37,636 bases of DNA, from NCBI GenBank assembly GCA_902810755.1, contig CADDYT010000058.1, positions 1 to 37,636 of the forward strand, given 5' to 3'. Position 1 is the first letter of the stretch. Each line of letters opens with the position of its first letter. The notes beneath the pieces were generated by a model, which saw only the letters and a program-made list of their open reading frames with translations, was not told the DNA's origin and did not search any database. This document shows positions 14,368 to 21,017 of the stretch, piece by piece. The position numbers and the translations under genes were made by a program. This DNA is from Chloroflexota bacterium (GTDB lineage: Bacteria; Chloroflexota; Ktedonobacteria; Ktedonobacterales; Ktedonobacteraceae).

Positions 14368-15243
14368 ATGACAGAATCGCCTGTGACCCAGTTTGGTGCG
14401 CCTGATGCCCCGTATTGCGACCCGGCAACGGCCCGTGTAACGATTATTCCGGCTCCGCTTGAGTATAGCGTCTGCTATATGAAAGGCACAGAACATGGGC
14501 CGCAGGCGATTCTGGACGCTTCCAGTCAGATGGAACTCTACGACGAGGAACTGGACTGTTGCCCCATCGAAGTCGGCGTCTACACACGCCCGCCACTGGA
14601 CTATAGCGGTATGGATCACGCGACCGCCCTTAAAGTGACCGGTGAGGCTGTGCGCGAAGTCCTGGAGCGCGGCCAACTTCCCCTGATCCTCGGCGGCGAG
14701 CATTCGCTGTCCGCGCCACCCATTGGCGTCGTGCGCGAATTCTATCCCGATCTGACCGTTGTCCACATCGACGCGCATGGCGACCTGCGCGACGAATACG
14801 AGGGTACGCCCCTCTCGCATGCCTCTATCGAGCGGCGCGTGGTGGATATGGGCATTCCTCTGACCGAAATCGGCATTCGCAGCTTCAGCCCGGAAGAGGC
14901 CGAATTCATGAAGACAAAGCCCGATGTCGCCATCGTCTGGGCCTATCAGATGGCGAAGGGCAGCGCGCGCATCCCCTGGGAACGCCTCTCGAACCACACA
15001 TATCTCACCATCGATCTGGACGCCATTGACCCATCCGAGATGCCCGCCGTCGGCACGCCCGAACCCGGCGGCCTGCGCTGGTACGAGCTGCTCGATCTCG
15101 TCCGCGAACTCTTCCGCCACACCACCGTCGTCGGCATGGACGTGGTCGAACTCTGCCCCATGCCCGGCCAGACCCGCGCCGATTTCCTGGCCGCCAGACT
15201 CGTCTACAAACTGATCGGCTACCGCTTCTGCGATCAACTGTAG
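14368..15243 (+). CDS. speB: Agmatinase-family ureohydrolase (SpeB-like), 291 aa
   Basis: Ureohydrolases hydrolyse guanidino compounds at a binuclear Mn centre; here agmatine or N1-aminopropylagmatine is the likely substrate, given the adjacent speD. Metal-binding motifs are intact: LILGGEHS, IDAHGDLR followed by SHASIERRV, and TIDLDAIDPSEMPAVGTPEPGG. The ATG at 14368 is preferred because AAGGA at 14353-14357 is well spaced; a GTG at 14362 would add two residues. No aminopropyltransferase (speE) is visible in the window, so whether putrescine or spermidine is the immediate product cannot be told. Confidence 0.93.
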   Translation: MTESPVTQFGAPDAPYCDPATARVTIIPAPLEYSVCYMKGTEHGPQAILDASSQMELYDEELDCCPIEVGVYTRPPLDYSGMDHATALKVTGEAVREVLERGQLPLILGGEHSLSAPPIGVVREFYPDLTVVHIDAHGDLRDEYEGTPLSHASIERRVVDMGIPLTEIGIRSFSPEEAEFMKTKPDVAIVWAYQMAKGSARIPWERLSNHTYLTIDLDAIDPSEMPAVGTPEPGGLRWYELLDLVRELFRHTTVVGMDVVELCPMPGQTRADFLAARLVYKLIGYRFCDQL

Positions 15244-15378
15244 GGAGCCGCATTTGCTTCCCCTGCGAGATAGAGAGCAAAGTGCATGAATCCGAAATCA
15301 AATACGTAAGATAAGCTGTTAAGCGCAGCACTGAAACAGTAATGCGTTTCCTGGCACTTTCTATCAGATTTGACCATG

Positions 15379-15407
15379 TTAGACCATATAGGTCTCTCTG
15401 CTACAAT
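15379..15407 (+). promoter_or_regulatory. Candidate promoter of the lipoprotein gene
   Basis: TTAGAC (15379-15384), a 17-bp spacer and TACAAT (15402-15407) lie 68 bases before the ATG. Inside the spacer AGACC-ATATA-GGTCT is a small palindrome (15381-15395), a possible operator. Confidence 0.4.
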
Positions 15408-15474
15408 ATATTCGAGGATGTACAATAGGATAGAGCTAACTTACATAATACTGGTCTTTCAGAGGGAAATCCTC

Positions 15475-16437
15475 ATGAAAAAAAGCGCGTTATTTATTCT
15501 TACCTTGCTGGTAATGTTGCTCGCTGCCTGTACAGGCACAACGAACAACAGCACGTCGAAAACGGGGAGTGTGCGGCAGACGCTGCCGGGCAGCAATGGG
15601 TCGATCACCTATAGCGCCGGAGCGCAGGATGTTTTGATACGCACATTTCGCGGTGGGGGCAATTTCGGCACGCTGGAGGTCAGCCCGGAGGTGAGCATTT
15701 ATGGAGATGGCAGCTACATCCTCGGCCCCGGCTATCAGATGCGCGAAGGAACGCTCTCCACGAATGTGCTGCAACAACTGCTGCACACGCTGGTCGACAG
15801 CGATCACCTGCTCAATTTGAGCCAGCAGCAATTTTCGGATACGCCCGATCAGAATTTTACCCTGCTGCAACTCTCGCTCAACGGGAAGCAGTACCAGTAT
15901 GTGTATGGGACTTTTGGGACGCTTTCTGAGAGCGAGCAGGCGATGAGTGACTACCATCATCTGGAGGCGGCGCTCACAGCTATCACCGGCGCGCTCAACG
16001 GGGCAACACACCCCTATAGAGGCCAGAATATGACCCTGCTCGTCCACCAGGATTTCAGCCCTGATCTGACGCAGAACATTCCTGCCTGGACGTTGCCCGA
16101 TTTCACGCTCGATCAGCTTGCCACCTACGAATGCGGCGCAATCCCGCAGGATATCACCGGCCCGAACGCCGATACCGGCTGCCTGACCTACACTGTGCCG
16201 CAGCACGCCCTGCTGTTATCGGCGCATCAGCAGCAGGCAATCATGGCCCTGCTTAAGGGACAGCAGAGCGGCGTCTTTGTTGAGCAGGGACTTTACTACG
16301 CGGTCAACCTGCGCCCCTTGCTACCCGATGAACTGCCGGGTCAGGCGCTTGCCATGTTCGGCAGCGGGGAGTTAAGCTACAATCCGGTGCCGCTCTTCAG
16401 TGGCCCGGTCCCGCAAATCACGCCGACGCCTTCGTGA
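15475..16437 (+). CDS. Putative lipoprotein of unknown function, 320 aa
   Basis: The start ATG at 15475 (MKKSALFILTLL) has GAGGG nine bases upstream; the frame is open further upstream without a site. A signal peptide ends in lipobox LAAC (C19), so the product is predicted to be a membrane-anchored extracytoplasmic lipoprotein. After a Thr/Ser/Asn spacer comes a beta-rich region (VLIRTFRGGG, EVSIYGDGSYILGPGYQMREG). Later sections contain YECGAIPQDITGPN and GCLTYTVPQHALLL, with two cysteines that could pair. I do not recognise the family. It stands alone with its own promoter candidate. Confidence 0.85.
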   Translation: MKKSALFILTLLVMLLAACTGTTNNSTSKTGSVRQTLPGSNGSITYSAGAQDVLIRTFRGGGNFGTLEVSPEVSIYGDGSYILGPGYQMREGTLSTNVLQQLLHTLVDSDHLLNLSQQQFSDTPDQNFTLLQLSLNGKQYQYVYGTFGTLSESEQAMSDYHHLEAALTAITGALNGATHPYRGQNMTLLVHQDFSPDLTQNIPAWTLPDFTLDQLATYECGAIPQDITGPNADTGCLTYTVPQHALLLSAHQQQAIMALLKGQQSGVFVEQGLYYAVNLRPLLPDELPGQALAMFGSGELSYNPVPLFSGPVPQITPTPS

Positions 16438-16465
16438 AATTGTAGGAATACGGGAAGCAAGCATA

Positions 16466-16493
16466 TTGTATAGCGCACAATCTGTGATATACT
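16466..16493 (+). promoter_or_regulatory. Promoter of the Arg-rich protein gene
   Basis: TTGTAT (16466-16471), a 16-bp spacer and TATACT (16488-16493), the latter preceded by TGA as an extended -10. The leader to the ATG at 16661 is about 160 bases. Confidence 0.5.
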
Positions 16494-16660
16494 ATCAGAG
16501 ACGCGCCCCCACGCAGTTGCCCTGTATATAGATGCGCGTCACCAGAACACAGTGGGTGCGGAAAGACCGACGGGAGGTATACAATACAGGCATCCTGGGA
16601 ATCCGATCTGTCCACCACGTTAAAACACACCCTCAAAGGGACAGCCCTGTGAAAGGAAAC

Positions 16661-17680
16661 ATGACCAGAGATTTTAACAAACAGCGGCGAGAGCGAGACG
16701 ATATGCGCCCATACGCTCGCAAACAGCCACCTCGCAGGCCCGGTGAAGAGCGTTTTGCGCGCCCGGATCGCCCGCGCCTCAACCGCGAGACAGTCGATCG
16801 TGCATGGGAAAATGGCGCTCAAGTCAACCATGCCGACTACCATACACGGACCGGGAACAGCCGCCCCGGCAGTCCATATGGCCAGAGACAGCGTTTCTCC
16901 GACCAGAATGGACGCAACAACTCCACTTCCGGCTACCGTCGCGACTACGAGTCTAACCACTTCGAGCGCGAGCAGGAAGACAGAGGGCGCGGCAACGACC
17001 GCTACCACTACTCTCCCGGCAATGGCGGGCAACGCTCCCGGTCGTACAATAATGGTCGTTTCGATGAGCCGCGTTCCAACGGCTACCAGCGGCGAGAACG
17101 CGATGGCCGCCCCGATTTTCGCGAGCAGGGTTATGACCGCTCATATCCAACGCGCGAACAGGGCTACACAGGTCGTTCCTCACGTTATGGCGAACGCGAC
17201 ACTCGCTCATCCCACTACAATGGGCGAGGCCAGCGTCCATCTTCCGGCGGCGCGCCATATGAGACGCGCACTCCGCGCCGGAACTATTCGCGACCACGCG
17301 AACAGGAACAGTTCGAGGGCGATTATGAACGCTTCCACTCGTTCGAGGAACGTCCTGCACGCAGCCAGGCAGGCGCACAACGTTTTGAGCGCAGGCCAGC
17401 ACAGGAAAGGCACGTCACCCGCCTCCCCGATGGGCGCGTGCTGAAAGGATCTCGCCCGGCACAACGCAAAAACGCGCAGTTCTGGACGGAAATCGCCGAA
17501 GATACTGATGCGCTTGTCCCTCATCCTCATGGAAACCGGCAGGCCGCACGCACGCAAAGAGCGGCAGGTCGCAAGCGCGAGAGAAAAGCGAGTTCCGCAC
17601 CAGCCAGCGGGGACAACGTGCCACGTCCATCGCAGCGAGGCTTCAAGTGGCCCCGGACAGAGCCAGAGCCGGAAGAATAG
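16661..17680 (+). CDS. Arg-rich intrinsically disordered protein, possible RNA-binding, 339 aa
   Basis: The start ATG at 16661 (MTRDFNKQRRERDDMRPY) has AAAGGA directly upstream. The frame extends to 16532, but that N-terminus has no site and a different character. Most of the protein is low complexity, dominated by Arg, Gly, Ser, Tyr, Asn, Gln and Asp, with repeated RxGY, YGxR and RDY words resembling RGG/YG-type disordered RNA-binding or condensate-forming tails. Only the C-terminal stretch (HVTRLPDGRVLKGSRPAQRK, then NAQFWTEI) looks conserved and structured. No signal peptide or TM is seen. Function is unknown; nucleic-acid binding is inferred only from the composition. Confidence 0.8.
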   Translation: MTRDFNKQRRERDDMRPYARKQPPRRPGEERFARPDRPRLNRETVDRAWENGAQVNHADYHTRTGNSRPGSPYGQRQRFSDQNGRNNSTSGYRRDYESNHFEREQEDRGRGNDRYHYSPGNGGQRSRSYNNGRFDEPRSNGYQRRERDGRPDFREQGYDRSYPTREQGYTGRSSRYGERDTRSSHYNGRGQRPSSGGAPYETRTPRRNYSRPREQEQFEGDYERFHSFEERPARSQAGAQRFERRPAQERHVTRLPDGRVLKGSRPAQRKNAQFWTEIAEDTDALVPHPHGNRQAARTQRAAGRKRERKASSAPASGDNVPRPSQRGFKWPRTEPEPEE

Positions 17681-17735
17681 GCTCCTTTCGATTGATTGAT
17701 CTTGAAACCACAGGCGATCAGCCGTAGCAACACGT

Positions 17736-18764
17736 ATGCATATCAGAACGGTACAGGGGCCGATTGCGGCGGACGAGTTAGGCATCACGCTGGGGCATGA
17801 ACATCTGCTCATTGATTTGCGCGGCCTGTGGGAGCAGCCGCCAGCAGAGCGCGCCTATCTGGTTGAGCAGGAGCCAACGCTGGAAAACCTGGGCGCGCTG
17901 CTGCGCAACCCGTATGACTCAAAGCCGAACCTGCTCATCGATGATCTTGAACTCAGCATTCAGGAATTGCAGCATTACCGGGCGGCAGGCGGTCGATCGA
18001 TCATTGAATTGACCACCATCGGCATCCAACCGCAGCCGGAGAAGCTGCGCAGCATTGCCGAGCGCAGCGGCATTCAGGTTATCGCGGGTTGTGGCTACTA
18101 CCGCCAGCCGCTGCTGCCAGCAGAGCTACACGAGCGCAGTACCGAAGCCATCGCCGACGACCTGCTGCGCTGGCTGAACGAGGGCATGTATGGCACATCC
18201 ATCCGGGCGGGTTTGATGGGAGAACTCGGCACCAGTTCTCCCATCTACCCCTTCGAGGAACGCCAGCTACGAGCCGCCGCCCGCGTGCAGCAACAGACGG
18301 GGGCCAGTATCAATGTCCACCCGCTCATCTGGGGCCACGAACACCTGCGCATTCTGGACATTCTGGAAGAGGAAGGCGCGGACCTGACGCGGGTAGCGAT
18401 CAGCCACTGCGATGAGCTGGCCGAACCGGAGTGGCATGCGCGCATAGCTGAACGCGGGGCAGTCCTCTCGTTCGATACATTTGGCTCGGAGACCTATTTC
18501 GACCGCTCATTTGCGCAGGAGCCTCGCGACACCGAGCGTATCGCCTGCGCGCTACGCCTGCTGGAAAAGGGCTACGGCGCGCAGCTCACCCTCGCGCATG
18601 ACATCTGCACGCGCATCCAGTTCCATCGCTACGGCGGCTGGGGCTGGGATCACGTGCTGACCAATATTGTGCCGCGCCTGCGTCATGCAGGCGTGTCAGA
18701 ACAGGAATTGCGTATCATACTGGTGGAGACACCGAAGCGTTTACTGACATTACCGGGTGATTGA
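17736..18764 (+). CDS. Phosphotriesterase-family metal-dependent hydrolase, 342 aa
   Basis: It belongs to the PTE/lactonase branch of the amidohydrolase superfamily. Metal ligands are visible: H21 and H23 (GHEHLL), E163 (GLMGELGTS) in place of the carboxylated lysine of true phosphotriesterases, H195 (SINVHP), H224 (AISHCDE) and D289 (TLAHDI). Glu at the bridging position is known for E. coli PHP-type homologues. The substrate (lactone, phosphotriester or other) cannot be deduced. No strong ribosome binding site precedes the ATG. The next gene starts two bases after the stop, so the two form an operon. Confidence 0.9.
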   Translation: MHIRTVQGPIAADELGITLGHEHLLIDLRGLWEQPPAERAYLVEQEPTLENLGALLRNPYDSKPNLLIDDLELSIQELQHYRAAGGRSIIELTTIGIQPQPEKLRSIAERSGIQVIAGCGYYRQPLLPAELHERSTEAIADDLLRWLNEGMYGTSIRAGLMGELGTSSPIYPFEERQLRAAARVQQQTGASINVHPLIWGHEHLRILDILEEEGADLTRVAISHCDELAEPEWHARIAERGAVLSFDTFGSETYFDRSFAQEPRDTERIACALRLLEKGYGAQLTLAHDICTRIQFHRYGGWGWDHVLTNIVPRLRHAGVSEQELRIILVETPKRLLTLPGD

Positions 18765-18766
18765 CC

Positions 18767-19711
18767 ATGCTTTATCCAAGTTATCTCAACCTTTATGAAA
18801 CGGGCGAGCTGGCGGAACGGGCAGCAGCGGCGTGGGAGATACTTCGCAGTTGCACCATCTGCCCGCAAAACTGCCGCTGCAACCGCATCGCAGGCAAGAC
18901 CGGCGTCTGCCATTCCGGCACCGAGGCAATTGTGGCTTCGTGGAACGTGCATCGCCGCGAGGAGCCGCCGATCAGCGGCACGCGCGGGGCGGGAACCATT
19001 TTCTTCGGCTACTGCCAGGCGCGCTGCACCTATTGCCAGAACTTCCCGCTCAGCCAGGGCGGCCTGGGCCATCGCGTCGGCCCGGAACGGCTGGCCGACA
19101 TGATGCTGTACCTGCAAAAGAAACGCTGCCACAACCTCGATCTCGTCACGCCCACGCACTTTGTGCCGCAGATTCTGGCCGCGCTCGTCATAGCCTGCGA
19201 GAAGGGGCTGCGCTTGCCCCTCGTCTACAACTGCGCAGGCTATGAGAATCTGGAGACGCTGAAGTTACTGGATGGCGTGGTCGATATCTATCTGCCGGAT
19301 GCCAAATATGCTGATAACAAAAACGCCCTGCGCACCTCCAAGATGCCGCGCTACGTCGACCACAATCAGGCCGCGCTCAAGGAGATGTATCGGCAGGTCG
19401 GGCCATTGCAACTGGACGAGGAAGGCATCGGTCGGCGCGGCTTGCTGATCCGCCATCTCGTCATGCCAGAAGACATCTCCGGCACACGCGAAGTGCTGCG
19501 CTGGATCGCCGAAGAACTCGGACCCGATACCCCTGTCAGCCTGATGGATCAATACTTCCCCGCCTGGAAAGCGGTCAACGACCCCATCCTCAATCGCCGT
19601 CTGACCTGGAACGAGTACAGGACGGCGCTCGACGCGCTGGACGAATTCAATTTCACGGCGGGCTATGTGCAGGAAGACCTGTTAGAACTGGATACAACAT
19701 CGAATATATGA
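18767..19711 (+). CDS. Radical SAM protein, PflX/COG1313-like, 314 aa
   Basis: A radical SAM [4Fe-4S] motif is present at C83, C87 and C90 (GYCQARCTYCQNF). An N-terminal cysteine cluster (CTICPQNCRC) and GVCHSG match the PflX-like (COG1313) family, related to pyruvate-formate-lyase-activating enzymes but of unproven function. GGGTGA stands upstream of the ATG at 18767; a TTG at 18761 would overlap the preceding stop. Its two-base spacing from the phosphotriesterase-family gene indicates coupled translation, although no known pathway joins these two families. Confidence 0.88.
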   Translation: MLYPSYLNLYETGELAERAAAAWEILRSCTICPQNCRCNRIAGKTGVCHSGTEAIVASWNVHRREEPPISGTRGAGTIFFGYCQARCTYCQNFPLSQGGLGHRVGPERLADMMLYLQKKRCHNLDLVTPTHFVPQILAALVIACEKGLRLPLVYNCAGYENLETLKLLDGVVDIYLPDAKYADNKNALRTSKMPRYVDHNQAALKEMYRQVGPLQLDEEGIGRRGLLIRHLVMPEDISGTREVLRWIAEELGPDTPVSLMDQYFPAWKAVNDPILNRRLTWNEYRTALDALDEFNFTAGYVQEDLLELDTTSNI

Positions 19712-19748
19712 ACTGGCAGATTGCCCTTCTCATGGATTGGCCCCGGCG

Positions 19749-19757
19749 TGCTATAAT
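19749..19757 (+). promoter_or_regulatory. Extended -10 promoter of the polyprenyl synthase gene
   Basis: TGCTATAAT is a consensus -10 with the TGN extension, 130 bases before the ATG. No good -35 is seen at 17 bp, as is usual for extended -10 promoters. Confidence 0.55.
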
Positions 19758-19787
19758 CTGAAAGAAGCTAGAACAAACCCTGTGTTT

Positions 19788-19818
19788 GAGAGGCGGTGTA
19801 CAGGCCGCCTCTCTTTAT
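19788..19818 (+). terminator. Attenuator-like hairpin in the polyprenyl synthase leader
   Basis: GAGAGGCGG (19788-19796) pairs perfectly with CCGCCTCTC (19805-19813) and is followed by TTTAT. It lies between the promoter and the gene rather than after a gene, so it may act as an attenuator. It could also end readthrough from the radical SAM gene. Confidence 0.5.
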
Positions 19819-19830
19819 ACGCCAATCATA

Positions 19831-19869
19831 CAGGACACTGCTCCGGGACGCACGGGGAGCGGTGTCCTG
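19831..19869 (+). other. Second leader hairpin before the polyprenyl synthase RBS
   Basis: CAGGACACTGCTCC (19831-19844) pairs with GGAGCGGTGTCCTG (19856-19869), 14 bp with a single wobble pair. It ends six bases before the GGGAGA ribosome binding site. Such a stable stem could affect initiation or mRNA stability. Confidence 0.5.
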
Positions 19870-19886
19870 AATGGGAGAATATCTCT

Positions 19887-20879
19887 ATGAATGACACGGC
19901 CACGTTGAGCCGACTGTTTGCCGGTATCCAGGCTGATCTCGAAAAAGTTGATGCTACTTTTGAGGAGCGAGCCACCTCCGGCCTCGATATCCTCAATTCG
20001 GCCTCCATGCACGCGCTCGGCTCGCCCGGCAAACGCCTGAGAACCGCACTCACCTTACTTTCAGGCAAGTTGAACACGTATCGCTTTGATAAACTGCTCC
20101 CGTTGAGTGTTGCCTTTGAGATGGTGCATCTCGCAACCCTTATACATGATGACATTGTAGATAACGCAAAAACCCGGCGCGGCAACCCGACAGTGAATGC
20201 CATCTGGGGCGATAACATTGCCATCCTGCTCGGCGATTACTACTTCGCGAAAACGGCAGGCTTGATCGCCGATATCAACGATAACCGCATCAACCACCTC
20301 TTCTCCGATACAGTGGCGACCGTCTGTGAAGGCACCATCTTGGAGATGATGACAGCGGGGCGTATCGATCTAACTATGGAGAGTTATTACGATAAGATCA
20401 GTCGCAAAACGGCTGCGCTGCTGGCTGCCTGTTGCAAAGGCGGAGCCATCGTCAGCGGAGCTACAGAGGAAGAGATAAGCTATCTCCATGATTATGGTCT
20501 GAATCTCGGTATCGCCTTTCAGATCATCGACGATGTGCTGGACTATACCGAAGATCAGACCACCATCGGCAAACCGGCGGGTAACGACCTGCGCCAGGGC
20601 ATGGTGACGCTGCCGCTCATCTACGCCCTGCAGGGACAGCCACAGAACGGCCACTATCAGAAAGTCCAGCGCCTGCTCAATGATGCGGGGACGCATGCAG
20701 ATGAAGAGGTGCGAGAAGTGGTGGCGTGGGTAACGGCAGGCCCCGCTATCGAGCGATCATTTGTCCAGGCATATATCTTCGCCGACAAAGCGCGGCAGGC
20801 GCTCAACCATTTTCCGGCATCGCCAGACCGCCAGGTACTCGACGAACTGATCGATTTCGTCGTGACGCGCAGGCATTAG
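19887..20879 (+). CDS. trans-Polyprenyl diphosphate synthase (IspA/HepT type), 330 aa
   Basis: It condenses isopentenyl diphosphate with allylic diphosphates to make the polyprenyl chain for quinones or other isoprenoids. The first aspartate-rich motif is HDDIVDNA (DDxxD) and the second is IDDVLDY; GKRLR and the RRGNPTVN segment after FARM are typical. The start ATG at 19887 has GGGAGA upstream; the frame is open to 19737 but that part covers the hairpin leader. The ~320-residue length fits medium- to long-chain enzymes. Product length cannot be read reliably. Confidence 0.95.
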   Translation: MNDTATLSRLFAGIQADLEKVDATFEERATSGLDILNSASMHALGSPGKRLRTALTLLSGKLNTYRFDKLLPLSVAFEMVHLATLIHDDIVDNAKTRRGNPTVNAIWGDNIAILLGDYYFAKTAGLIADINDNRINHLFSDTVATVCEGTILEMMTAGRIDLTMESYYDKISRKTAALLAACCKGGAIVSGATEEEISYLHDYGLNLGIAFQIIDDVLDYTEDQTTIGKPAGNDLRQGMVTLPLIYALQGQPQNGHYQKVQRLLNDAGTHADEEVREVVAWVTAGPAIERSFVQAYIFADKARQALNHFPASPDRQVLDELIDFVVTRRH

Positions 20880-20892
20880 TGTTTTCTTCAAT

Positions 20893-20941
20893 CCCAGAGG
20901 AGAAGCCGGAAAAGGGCCGATTCCTGTCGCTTTCCCCTGGG
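20893..20941. terminator. Imperfect hairpin between convergent genes
   Basis: CCCAGAGGAGAAGC (20893-20906) pairs imperfectly with GCTTTCCCCTGGG (20929-20941). It sits 13 bases after the polyprenyl synthase stop and could serve either strand. Confidence 0.35.
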
Positions 20942-20980
20942 AGAAGTAGACCAGCAAAATCGAAAGAGACACACCATTCG

Positions 20981-21010
20981 TAGGAGCGCGATTGAGGCGC
21001 GCCTATTTTC
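20981..21010 (+). terminator. Rho-independent terminator between convergent genes
   Basis: TAGG-A-GCGC (20981-20989) pairs with GCGC-G-CCTA (20997-21005), one mismatch, followed by TTTTC. It lies eight bases before the stop codon of the minus-strand pseudokinase gene. Confidence 0.55.
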
Positions 21011-21017
21011 GTATCCT

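Noticed and set aside
14359..15237. Minus-strand open frame covering speB
   Set aside because: Mirror frame of a conserved ureohydrolase; its composition reflects the codon pattern of the real gene.
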